Positions 51,500 through 60,277 of a stretch of 64,000 bases of DNA are shown here, piece after piece. Source of the DNA: CAIMWS01 sp964409245 (GTDB taxonomy: Bacteria; Verrucomicrobiota; Verrucomicrobiia; Limisphaerales; UBA1319). A model generated the notes under the pieces. That model searched no databases. It was not told the origin of the DNA and saw only the letters and a list, made by a program, of their open reading frames with translations. Both the position numbers and the translations under genes were made by a program. How positions within the stretch are numbered: position 1 is the first letter of the stretch; every line of letters starts with the position of its first letter. The stretch covers positions 16,487 to 80,486 of the forward strand of contig CAYPCQ010000028.1 of NCBI GenBank assembly GCA_964409245.1. The letters run 5' to 3'.

Positions 51500-53293
51500 C
51501 TATTTGCCGTCCAGGATTTTTTCCAAATCGGGGTTCTTGGGATACCCCTGCTTGGTGGACTTGTCGTAATGGTAGCGGGCCAGAGCCAGGAAGGGTGGGT
51601 TTTGGAAAGCGTAAACCACGGCCAGGTTGTAATGGGCGGTGGCGTATTCAGGGGATAGCTGGATGGCCCGCCGCAAGGCGCGCTCGGCGGGTTCGCGCTG
51701 GCCCTTCTGGCTCAGGGCCATGCCCAGGTAGTTTTGGATGGAGGCGTTATTGGCATCCAGCTTGGCCGCCTGGCTCAACGATTCCAGGGCTTCGTCATAT
51801 TTTTCCTGGCGGAATTTGAGCAGGCCCCACAGGGAAAGGTTGTGGCCGTCATTGGGATCCAGGGCGATGGCTTTCTTCAAGGAATCCTCGGCATCCGCCA
51901 GCCGGTTGGCCTCCATTTGCACCGTGGCGAGATTCCCCAGCGTGATGACGCTCTTTTCATTGATGCGCAACACCTGTTTGTATTTCTTTTCCGCCTCCTC
52001 CATCTTGCCATCCGCGAAGGCGCGTTGAGCTTCGGCCACCAGGGCATTGGCTTCGGCGGGCAATTCACCCGGCGGTTTTTTATCCGTGGCGCCGGCGGCC
52101 GCGGATTCGGGGCGGGCGGGGGGTTCGACTTTGGCCATCAAGGCCAGTTCCTGCTCCGTGTAGGGGATTTTTTGGGTTTCGTAAGCATCCAGGCGGGCCT
52201 GGAGGGCTTTGACCTGGTTCTGCAATTCATTCTGAACCGGTGTTTTGGCGTTTTTGGGCGCTTTGGCAGGTTTTTCCGTGGCGGCTGGCTTGGGCTTCTG
52301 TTTCGCCGTCTCACTCTTCAAAGCGGCGATTTGCTTTTTCAGGTCGTCGCGTTCGCTCTCCAATTTCTGGATTTGCTGCGCATTGGCGCGGGCGGCTTTG
52401 GCCTCCGCCTTGGAGGCGGGCTTGGCCGGGGCCGGCTGGGCGGCAGGGGAGGAGGTGGTGGCGCTGGCGCCGGCCGTTTGCAGCCGGGCCTGCAAATCGG
52501 CGATCTGTTGCTTCAGCGTGTCGTTCTCGTTCCGCAGGCTCTTGAATTGGGCGCCTTCGCCGGTGGCCTGCAGCCGGGTTTCCAGGATTTGTTTCTCCTG
52601 CCGCAAAATTTCGATGGACTTGGATTGTTCGGCAACCTGCCTGGTCGCTTCGCTCAAGGCATTTTGGGCGCCTTCCGGCGTCATGCTTTTCAGGCGGTCC
52701 TGCTCTTGCTTGAGCGTTACCTTGAGCAGGTCGTTTTCTTTCTGGAGGCCGCGCACCTTCTCCTCGGATTTGGCCACTTCCCGGGCATCCACGGTGGCCG
52801 GCTGGGCGGCCAGGGCTTCGCGCAATTTGGCCTCCAAAATCGTCCGGTCGTATTTGAGCGCCCGGTTTTCCTCCATCAGCGCGCCTACCTGCCGTTCCAT
52901 GCTGCCCACGGCGGCGGTCAGTTCGGCTTTCACCGGGCTGGCGGCGGCCGGGGAAGCTGGGGAGGAGGGGGGCGGCACGGTGGTGGCCGGGGCGGGCGTG
53001 ACGGGCGCGGCGGGGGGATTCACCCCAAAGGCCTTCAGCCGGTCGTTCACATAGCTGATCCGGAATTCCAGCAGCTTGGGATTCCACTCCGGGTAGGTTT
53101 CCCGGATGGACTGCAAGGATTTTTGGGCCTGCTGGTAGCGCTCGAAGGCCGACCGGTTCTGTTCCGCGCGGCTGAAATCATCGCCCTGTTGGATCAGGTT
53201 GTACACCTTCACATAAAGATCATCGGGTCCTTCGGCACGCGCCAAAGCGACCGTCAGGAACGTGGCCAGCACCATCAGCGAGAAATATCTCAT
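51500..53293 (-). CDS. Exported coiled-coil and TPR protein
   Basis: A 597-residue protein with a signal peptide ('FSLMVLATFLTVALARA'), a short helical domain, a long coiled coil at about residues 110-330 rich in Gln/Glu/Leu/Ala, a Pro/Lys linker, and four or five TPR units near the C-terminus ('AQRAFADGKMEEAEKKYKQVL', 'LKKAIALDPNDGHNLSLWGL', 'LSQAAKLDANNASIQNYLGM', 'LRRAIQLSPEYATAHYNLAVV'). It is likely a periplasmic scaffold; no enzymatic domain is seen. Proteins with this layout are frequent in Verrucomicrobiota genomes, but the partner is unknown. Confidence 0.87.
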   Translation of the reverse strand: MRYFSLMVLATFLTVALARAEGPDDLYVKVYNLIQQGDDFSRAEQNRSAFERYQQAQKSLQSIRETYPEWNPKLLEFRISYVNDRLKAFGVNPPAAPVTPAPATTVPPPSSPASPAAASPVKAELTAAVGSMERQVGALMEENRALKYDRTILEAKLREALAAQPATVDAREVAKSEEKVRGLQKENDLLKVTLKQEQDRLKSMTPEGAQNALSEATRQVAEQSKSIEILRQEKQILETRLQATGEGAQFKSLRNENDTLKQQIADLQARLQTAGASATTSSPAAQPAPAKPASKAEAKAARANAQQIQKLESERDDLKKQIAALKSETAKQKPKPAATEKPAKAPKNAKTPVQNELQNQVKALQARLDAYETQKIPYTEQELALMAKVEPPARPESAAAGATDKKPPGELPAEANALVAEAQRAFADGKMEEAEKKYKQVLRINEKSVITLGNLATVQMEANRLADAEDSLKKAIALDPNDGHNLSLWGLLKFRQEKYDEALESLSQAAKLDANNASIQNYLGMALSQKGQREPAERALRRAIQLSPEYATAHYNLAVVYAFQNPPFLALARYHYDKSTKQGYPKNPDLEKILDGK

Positions 53294-53387
53294 AACAAAG
53301 CCATATATAACGAATAGCCGGGACGTTTGCCAAGGTCATTTACCGGCGGCCCTCCGGCTCCAGGCCATGGGCGGGGAGCGCAGCCTT

Positions 53388-53960
53388 TCAGGCCAGCCCC
53401 TTCCGCAGGCAATAGGCCGCGATTTGCGCGTATTTTTCGGCGGGCGCTTTCAGCCGGTGGCGCTCCTCCGCCGTCAGCGGGCGGGCGACTTTGGCCGGCG
53501 CACCCAGGATCAGGCTGCCATCGGGGAAACTGGCCCCCTGGGTGATCAAGGCCCCGGCGCCCACCATGCATTGCCTGCCCACCGCCGCGCCATCCAGGAT
53601 GGTCGAGCCCATGCCGATCAGCGTTTCCTCCCCGATGGCGCAAGCATGGACATGGGCGCCATGGCCGATGGTGACGTAGTCGCCGATCTCGCAGGCGAAC
53701 TGGTTGGCGACATGCACCACCACGCAATCCTGCACGTTGCTGTGGCGCCCCACGCTGATCCGGTTCAGGTCGCCCCGCAAAACCGCGTTATACCATACGC
53801 TGGCATGGTCGCCCAAGGTCACGTCGCCAATCACTGCCGCTCCGCGGGCCAGGAAAACCTCTTTCCCGATCGTCGGGGCCTTGAGCAGGAACCGATCCAG
53901 CTGTGCTTCCAATTCATTCACAAGGCCAATGAGTAGCAGGCAGCCGGGGCGGGATGCCAA
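53388..53960 (-). CDS. Gamma-carbonic anhydrase-like hexapeptide-repeat protein (YrdA/PaaY type)
   Basis: A left-handed beta-helix protein of 177-190 residues with hexapeptide repeats ('GDVTLGDHASVWYNAVLRGD', 'IGDYVTIGHGAHVHACAIGE', 'IGMGSTILDGAAVG'). The His residues of the trimeric metal site (GHGAHVHA) and the Gln-Asp of 'NVQDCVVVHV' are kept. Family members are carbonic anhydrase-like or acyl-group transferases of unclear substrate. The start is uncertain: the ATG at 53960, or a GTG at 53921 that would give the usual N-terminus. It diverges from the sulfatase gene. Confidence 0.9.
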   Translation of the reverse strand: MASRPGCLLLIGLVNELEAQLDRFLLKAPTIGKEVFLARGAAVIGDVTLGDHASVWYNAVLRGDLNRISVGRHSNVQDCVVVHVANQFACEIGDYVTIGHGAHVHACAIGEETLIGMGSTILDGAAVGRQCMVGAGALITQGASFPDGSLILGAPAKVARPLTAEERHRLKAPAEKYAQIAAYCLRKGLA

Positions 53961-54044
53961 TCAAAAATGCGGCCAAAAATCGGGGCCGGGAGGCGATCCG
54001 GTATGGTTTTGACGGCGGCCCGCCTTTCTGGGATGGTTGGCCGC

Positions 54045-55652
54045 ATGAATGCCATGATGGAATTGCGCCATCCCGCGCGCTTCGGGCAGCGCCAGCCAGG
54101 CTTGGCCACGCTGGCCGCCCTGTGCCTGCTCCACCTGTGCGCCCAGGCTGCCAGCCCCCCGAACCTGGTCTATATCCTTGCCGACGATCTGGGCTATGGC
54201 GACCTGGGATCCTATAATCCCCAGTCCAAAATCCCCACCCCGCACCTGGACCGGCTGGCCGCGGAGGGGATGCGCTTTACCGATGCGCACGCCTCCGACG
54301 CCGTCTGCACGCCCACCCGTTACAGCCTGCTGACCGGCCGTTACGCTTTCCGGTCGCGGCTCAAATCAGGCGTGCTCGGGCCTTGGGGAGCGCCGCTCAT
54401 CGAGCGGGGCCGGCTCACGGTTCCCGCGCTGCTGCGGCAGCATGGCTACGCCACCCTGGCCGTCGGCAAATGGCACCTGGGCTGGAACTGGCCCACCACC
54501 GATGGCCGGGCGCCGCGCAGCGGGGATGGATTGGGCAATGTGGACTTCACCCGGCCCATCGGCGGCGGCCCCCTGGCCGCGGGCTTCGAGCGTTTTTTCG
54601 GCGTGGATGTGCCGAACTTTCCGCCCTATGTGTTCATTGAGAACGACCGCACGCTGGGGCTGCCATCCGTGCCCGCGCCGCTGCGGAAGGGGACTTTCAA
54701 CCGGCCCGGCCCGATGCTTCCCGGCTGGAACCTGACCAACATCCTGCCGCAATTGGCCGCGCGCGCAGTCCTCAATATTGAGGAGGCCGCCCGGTCGCCC
54801 AGGCCGTTTTTCCTGTACTTTCCGCTCACGGCGCCGCATTACCCCATCGTGCCCGCCGCCGAATTCAAGGGCCGCAGCCGGGCGGGGGACTACGGCGACT
54901 TCGTCGCGCAGGTGGATGGGGTGGTGGGCGGGGTGCTGGCGGCCCTTGCCCGCACGGGCCTGGCCACGAACACCCTCGTCATTTTCACCAGCGATAACGG
55001 GCCGGAGGTCGTGGAGATCGATCCGGGCGCTTACGCGCGCATCCGGGCGTATGATCACCGCAGCATGGCGGGCTGGCGGGGGGTGAAGCGCGATACCTGG
55101 GAGGGCGGGCACCGGGTGCCGTTCATCGCCCGCTGGCCGGGGCGCATCCCGGCCGGGGTGGTCAGCGGGGAAACCATCTGCCATGTGGACCTGCTGGCGA
55201 CTTGCGCGGGCCTGGTGGGGGCGCAGTTGCCGCCCGGGGCCGGGGAAGACAGCTATGACCTCCGGCCGGCCCTGCTCGGCGAAAAAACTTCCCAGCCCAT
55301 CCGCCCGGCCACCATCCTGCACGGGGCTGATGGCAGGCTGGCCATCCGCCAGGGGGACTGGGTGTTGATCAACGCCCCCACGGGCGAGGGCAACGGCCCG
55401 CGGGGCGAGCCGGCCTGGCTCAAACAGGAGCGAGGCTATGCCACCACGAACCAGTTCGCCGGGGAACTGTACAACCTGCGCGAGGATCCCGCGCAGCGCC
55501 GCAATTTATACGGAGAGCATCCCGGGCGGGTCCAGCGGCTCAAGGCCTTGCTGGCCCGCTGCCAGGCCGATGGGCGGACCACGCCCGGCCCGGCCCAGCC
55601 GGCCGGCGGCCGGTCCGCCACGGGCATTCCGGATGAGGCCCAAGCCAGGTAG
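54045..55652 (+). CDS. Exported arylsulfatase (type I, formylglycine-dependent)
   Basis: A 535-residue sulfatase with an N-terminal signal peptide ('GLATLAALCLLHLCAQA'), metal site 'ILADDLGYGDLGSY', and the active-site signature Cys88 in 'CTPTRYSLLTGRY'. Cys88 must be oxidised to formylglycine by an FGE or anaerobic enzyme. Other landmarks are 'VGKWHLGWNWPT', 'FTSDNGPEV' and 'HVDLLATCAGLVG'. The Cys form suggests an aerobic or dual route. The ATG at 54045 is chosen for the signal peptide and a gggatgg ribosome-like site; upstream in-frame starts exist. It probably removes sulfate from polysaccharides. Confidence 0.95.
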   Translation: MNAMMELRHPARFGQRQPGLATLAALCLLHLCAQAASPPNLVYILADDLGYGDLGSYNPQSKIPTPHLDRLAAEGMRFTDAHASDAVCTPTRYSLLTGRYAFRSRLKSGVLGPWGAPLIERGRLTVPALLRQHGYATLAVGKWHLGWNWPTTDGRAPRSGDGLGNVDFTRPIGGGPLAAGFERFFGVDVPNFPPYVFIENDRTLGLPSVPAPLRKGTFNRPGPMLPGWNLTNILPQLAARAVLNIEEAARSPRPFFLYFPLTAPHYPIVPAAEFKGRSRAGDYGDFVAQVDGVVGGVLAALARTGLATNTLVIFTSDNGPEVVEIDPGAYARIRAYDHRSMAGWRGVKRDTWEGGHRVPFIARWPGRIPAGVVSGETICHVDLLATCAGLVGAQLPPGAGEDSYDLRPALLGEKTSQPIRPATILHGADGRLAIRQGDWVLINAPTGEGNGPRGEPAWLKQERGYATTNQFAGELYNLREDPAQRRNLYGEHPGRVQRLKALLARCQADGRTTPGPAQPAGGRSATGIPDEAQAR

Positions 55653-55883
55653 TGAATCCCGCCACGGCGCCGCTATGGAAAAGCCTGGCCCTCATTGGGC
55701 TGCCCGCTCTGCATACCCTCTAATATATTACGGAACAGGGCTGGAAATGGAAGGGCAACGATTCGTGGCGGTTTAATCAGGGTATCAGCCATTAGCGGCA
55801 ACTCTGCCAGTCTCCTGCTGCTGCTCAAGAATCCTGCCAATTCATGCATTGGGTATCCCAAAGGTGTGCCAAAATGACCCCAA

Positions 55884-55919
55884 CCTGCGTTTGCTGCAAA
55901 TTTTACCGCGTTCGTTGCA
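55884..55919 (+). repeat. Dispersed 36-base repeat, copy B
   Basis: Matches the minus strand of 34467-34503. The core ctgcaaat...cgttgcag has inverted 6-base ends. The two copies lie in different gene contexts and are inverted with respect to each other. Confidence 0.6.
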
Positions 55920-56251
55920 GACGGCTGGCGATTTCGGAGCCTTCAGGTTAAGAATCCAGGAGCATCAGAGTTTTGCCGGATGCGGGAAAAACAGCCCCCT
56001 GTCCGGCAGGTTTATGAGGCAGCAACTCGAAAAACTGCGTTCGAGAGGCCGGCCAGGTTGGGGAACCGGTGGAAGAGCCGACGATTGTCCGGATTTCCCC
56101 CAACGCAGGTCAGGGACATCGCATTGCCCTGGCTGCATATTCACAAATGGTTTATAACCAGCATTTTACATAAACATACCCTCAACTTTTCGAGGTGCAG
56201 GGCATCAACATCAAAGAGATGCGTTAAAATCACGCCACCCCCAATTTTTGC

Positions 56252-56287
56252 CCTGCTACGCAGCAGAGGGTCAAAACGTTTCACGAA
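56252..56287 (-). repeat. Dispersed repeat with CTGCT/AGCAG hairpin, copy B
   Basis: Reverse complement of the repeat at 42732-42768, with about 32 of 37 matches and one gap. The cctgctacgcagcagagg core gives the same 5-bp hairpin. A minus-strand frame of 74 codons overlaps it, but I do not call a gene. Confidence 0.6.
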
Positions 56288-57055
56288 GGGTGAAGATTTT
56301 TGAACTTTTATTCCTTGCTGACCACTTATGCCGCTTACTAAAAAAGGCAAAGCATATGAAACCAATCCACAGACACTAAAGTGATTTGGAGATTAAAACT
56401 ACTTACGATTCATAACAACTAAATGATATTATGGCATAACATATTCCCATCCAGGGTGTTGAGAAAATGCGCTTTGGCTCGAAATCAGGCAGTCCTGCCG
56501 AGTATTGCGAATCCCGGCTTTGTGCTGGCGCAGTTACTTAAAAGAGATTGATCCGGTGGAAATATCTTCCTATGGAAGGATTTAAACCATTGATATGGTG
56601 CGATTTGGCGGGATGGAAATGCAATTTCGTGATTTTGGCAGCCCCGAGTTTCAGCTCGCCGTTAACCAGGTCCGATTTTTTCGTGAAGCACCAGGCAGCG
56701 ATGAAAGGGTTTTAGCATGGTCGTGAGAATCATTCATGCCAACATCGCCGCTTTGAGCGGCAGACACCACCGAGCGGATCGAGTGGACCAGCGGTTTGGC
56801 GCAACGGAAACCATGCCAAAAGAAACTGAAAACGGCCAAAACCTTTCCCAGTTTTGTGGATTGGGGGTTTTTCCGCGGCCAACAACCTTCATGGCCCTTG
56901 TTTGCCGCTATGGTGGTGTTATTCCAACATCCATAATGCCAACGATTTATTTCTCAAAACAAACACGGCTGCAAACTTTTTGAACATTTTTCGAATTTTT
57001 CTGAAAGGTGGCGGTTTTTTCCCGTTTTAGTGGGTAGAGAGATGGAGCTATGCAT

Positions 57056-60000
57056 ATGAATATTATTAAAAATTCAAATGGTAGGCCCATGGATGCAGGC
57101 TGGACGGTTTGGGCAATCCTGCTGGCCGGTCTGCTGGCCACTGGCCTGGCAATCCGCCGTACAAGATCGGAGGTGGAAAGTGAGGAAAAAGCGGATTTCC
57201 ATTTTGCCTGCTCGGAAATCCGCAGCAAAATTGTGGAACGTTTTCGGGCTCACGAACAAATCCTGCGCAGCGGGGCCGCGTTTTTCGACCACTCCCCGGG
57301 AGTCAGCCGCCAGGAATGGCGCCGCTTCACCGAACGTCAACAGCTGGAGCATCAGCTGCCCGGGCTTCAGGGCATCGGCTTCGGCCTTCTGATCCCCCGC
57401 ACCAACCTGGCGCAACACATACAAACAATTCGGGCTGAGGGTTTTCCGGATTATGATGTGTTTCCCAAAGGTGACCGGGAGCTGTATTCACCAGTCATCT
57501 TCCTCGAGCCTTTTACCAACCGCAATCTCCGTGCGTTCGGTTATGACCTGTTCAGCGAACCTGTGCGGAGGGCAGCCATGGAACGGGCCCGGGACCAGGA
57601 TGCTGCCGCCCTCTCAGGAAGAGTGACCTTGCTGCAGGAGAACAGCCAGGATGCACAGGCGGGCACTTTGATGTTTGTGCCGGTCTACCGCACCGGCCTG
57701 CCTTGCGATACGGTTGCCCAACGGCGCGCAGCCATTCTGGGCTGGGCCTACAGCCCCTATCGGATGAACGACCTCCTGGGCGGCATCCTGGGCAACTGGG
57801 ACCAAGCGAGCCACAAACGCATTCGTTTGGAAATATTTGATGGCGATCAGCTTGCCTCCGAAACCCGGTTTTATGACAGCCACGCCGCGCGTAGTGAACC
57901 ATCAGGCGTGGCCGCAGACGCGTTTCCAAGTGAGCAAAGCCAGGTGGTCCTGGCTGGCCGGCCATGGGCTTTGCGCTTCACGAGGATTGGCAGCCAGGTG
58001 GGCACAGTGGATTACGGCAAAGTCTGGCTTGTGGGCTTCGGCGGATTAATCACGACCCTGTTTTTGACCGGGTTGATTTTCTCCCTGGTCCACGCGCGCC
58101 ACAACGCCAGGCGGTTGGCTGCGGAACTGCGGCAAAGCGAGGAGCGCTACCGCTCGGTGATCGACAATTCCCCTCATGCGGTGTTCCTGGCCGATGAGAA
58201 AGGCCTGATCATAATGGCCAACCAGGCGGCGGCCAGGCTGAATGGTTATCCGCTGCCCCAAGACCTGGTGGGCGGTTTGCTGACGGACTTGCTGGAGCCA
58301 AGGCACCGGCTCAAAGCCAAATCCGTATTTGAGGCTGCCCTGAGGGACGGTTTGGCAATGCCGTTCGAGTGTTCCCTGCAGCGCCGCGATGGCACGGTTG
58401 TTCACGCTGAGATATCCAGCGCCTTGGTCCAGGGTTTTCAGGGCTTGCCCAAGGCGCTGCTGGCCATGGTGGAGGATAAGCGGATGGAGGCCGCCCTGCG
58501 CGACATGGCGGGGCGTCATCGGCTGTTGATCAACAACATGTTGGACGGTTACGCTCATTGCCGGATGGTCATCGATGAGCAGAACCAGCCGGTGGATTTC
58601 ATCCTCCTCCACGTGAATCCTGCGTTTGAAGAGTTGTCAGGGTTACCCGAGATCCAGGGGAAAAGAATTACCGAGGCGGTTCCTCATATTAAAGAAACCA
58701 ATCCGGAGTTGATTGAAATTTGTGGCCGGGTAGCAGCAACCGGAAAATCCGAGAAATTCGAATTTTTCTTCGGTGGATCCAACCGCTGGCTTTCGGCTTC
58801 GCTCACTCAGGCTGGGCCGGGATGCTTTGCCGCAATCTTCGTGGACATCCATGCCCGGAAATTGGCGGAGGAGGCGCGGCGGGAAAGCGAGGAGCGGCTG
58901 GCCGAGGCCCAGCGGGTGGCACGTATCGGGAATTGGTCATGGGAACTGAAGACAAACCAAGTTGCCTGGTCCAAAGAGCACCACCGGATTTTGGGTTTGC
59001 CATTCACAATCCAGCCGAGTGCGGAGACGTTTTTTAAGGCCGTCCATCCGGCTGACGCTGAGCGTGTGAGCAAAGCTGTGGAGGGCACTCTGAAGCACCC
59101 TCAACCTTATGATCTGAAATTCCGCATCATAACGGCGGCGGGCGAGGAGCGGATCGTTCATACGCTTGGGCAGGTGCAAAACGATGCGCACGGCCAGCCG
59201 ATCCGCTTTTACGGAACCATTCAGGACATTACCGGCCACGAACGTGCTGCGGCCGCACTGCGGGAGAGTGAAGTGCGTTTCTCGATGGTTTTCCGGGCCA
59301 ATCTCGCTGGAACTGCCATTATTCGCGCCCATGGCGGCGTGTTCATAGAAGTGAATGATGCTTTCTTAACTCTGTTCGGTTATGCCCGCCCGGAGGTTTT
59401 GGGCCACAGCTCAGATGAGTTGGAACTCTGGCCCTTCCCGGAACAATGGCGGCATTTGAATAAATTGTTGCAGGATCAAGGGCGGGCGCACCAACTGGAA
59501 GTCAAGTTCCGCCAAAAATCAGGAGCCATCGGGGACGCGCTTATTTCGGCTGAACAAATCGATCTGCATGGCGAGCGCCACCTGGTGGCCATGCTTCTGG
59601 ACATCACCGAACGCAAGCGGATGGAAGAACTGCTTTTCCAAAGCGAAGCCAAACTGAAATGCATCCTGGACACCGCCCCGGTGCCGTTCGCACTGCTGAA
59701 TGAAGCGGGTGGAATCACCTATTTGAACTACGCGTTTACCGATGCCTTTGGCTACGGCAAGGATCACATTCCCACGGTGGCTGATTGGTGGCTTCAGGCT
59801 TATCCTGATCCCGATTATCGGGCCTTAATCCAGGCGGAATGGCAACAGCGCCTGGATCGCGCCAAGCTCCAGGGGAGCGGCTTTGAGCCTGTGGAGGCCA
59901 ATATTTGCTGCCGGGACGGAACGCGCCGCACCGTAATTACCGAAGCGAAAGCCTTATCCGGAACGCTGGAGGGAGAACAACTCCTCCTGGTCTACGACAT

Positions 60001-60277
60001 CACGGAGCGGAAGCATGCCGAGGAAAAAATGCGCGGTGCTTACTCGCGTTTGGAATGCATCATCGAAGGAGCCAGCCTCGGCACTTGGGAATGGAACGTC
60101 CAGACCGGGGAAACCGTTTTTAACGGAATATGGGCGCAAATCATTGGCTATAAACCAGAGGAATTGGCGCCCTTCAGCATCAAGACGTGGGAAACCCTGG
60201 CGCACCCCGATGATTTGAGGAAATCCTCGGAATTGTTGCAGCGGCACTTAATTGTTGCAGCGGCACTTTGCGGGTGA
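57056..60277 (+). CDS. CHASE/multi-PAS sensor kinase, 5' part (frame broken near 60.25 kb)
   Basis: The sensory part of a hybrid kinase whose C-terminal part is encoded in the next frame at 60252-61619. It has one N-terminal transmembrane helix ('TVWAILLAGLLATGLAI'), an extracytoplasmic CHASE domain ('GIGFGLLIPRTNLAQHI', 'FVPVYRTGLP'), a second helix near residue 330 ('FGGLITTLFLTGLIFSLVHA'), and then about six PAS domains with PAC ends ('MLLDITERKRMEELLFQSE', 'LVYDITERKHAEEKM'). The frame ends at a TGA soon after the 19-base duplication. The ATG at 57056 is preferred over 57050 because ggag lies 8 bases before it. As it stands, the protein has no kinase core. Confidence 0.85.
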   Translation: MNIIKNSNGRPMDAGWTVWAILLAGLLATGLAIRRTRSEVESEEKADFHFACSEIRSKIVERFRAHEQILRSGAAFFDHSPGVSRQEWRRFTERQQLEHQLPGLQGIGFGLLIPRTNLAQHIQTIRAEGFPDYDVFPKGDRELYSPVIFLEPFTNRNLRAFGYDLFSEPVRRAAMERARDQDAAALSGRVTLLQENSQDAQAGTLMFVPVYRTGLPCDTVAQRRAAILGWAYSPYRMNDLLGGILGNWDQASHKRIRLEIFDGDQLASETRFYDSHAARSEPSGVAADAFPSEQSQVVLAGRPWALRFTRIGSQVGTVDYGKVWLVGFGGLITTLFLTGLIFSLVHARHNARRLAAELRQSEERYRSVIDNSPHAVFLADEKGLIIMANQAAARLNGYPLPQDLVGGLLTDLLEPRHRLKAKSVFEAALRDGLAMPFECSLQRRDGTVVHAEISSALVQGFQGLPKALLAMVEDKRMEAALRDMAGRHRLLINNMLDGYAHCRMVIDEQNQPVDFILLHVNPAFEELSGLPEIQGKRITEAVPHIKETNPELIEICGRVAATGKSEKFEFFFGGSNRWLSASLTQAGPGCFAAIFVDIHARKLAEEARRESEERLAEAQRVARIGNWSWELKTNQVAWSKEHHRILGLPFTIQPSAETFFKAVHPADAERVSKAVEGTLKHPQPYDLKFRIITAAGEERIVHTLGQVQNDAHGQPIRFYGTIQDITGHERAAAALRESEVRFSMVFRANLAGTAIIRAHGGVFIEVNDAFLTLFGYARPEVLGHSSDELELWPFPEQWRHLNKLLQDQGRAHQLEVKFRQKSGAIGDALISAEQIDLHGERHLVAMLLDITERKRMEELLFQSEAKLKCILDTAPVPFALLNEAGGITYLNYAFTDAFGYGKDHIPTVADWWLQAYPDPDYRALIQAEWQQRLDRAKLQGSGFEPVEANICCRDGTRRTVITEAKALSGTLEGEQLLLVYDITERKHAEEKMRGAYSRLECIIEGASLGTWEWNVQTGETVFNGIWAQIIGYKPEELAPFSIKTWETLAHPDDLRKSSELLQRHLIVAAALCG
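60231..60268 (+). repeat. Perfect 19-base tandem duplication that breaks the kinase frame
   Basis: aattgttgcagcggcactt occurs at 60231-60249 and again, identical, at 60250-60268. Nineteen is not a multiple of three. Removing one copy restores ...SELLQRHFAGELPFYN..., a normal PAS segment, and joins the two frames exactly (4,545 bases, 1,514 residues plus stop). Confidence 0.97.

Larger units (their letters stand above)
55653..57055. other. Long intergenic region with two dispersed repeats
   Basis: About 1.4 kb without a supported gene. Short frames exist but have no ribosome site or family signal. The region holds copies of two repeats that also occur elsewhere in the window (55884-55919 and 56252-56287) and has A+T-rich stretches at 56370-56450 and 56940-57020. 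It may be an accumulation site for small mobile or palindromic elements and includes the kinase promoter region. Confidence 0.45.

Noticed and set aside
56141..56365. 74-codon minus-strand frame in the 56-kb spacer
   Set aside because: It overlaps a dispersed hairpin repeat and has no ribosome site; treated as non-coding.
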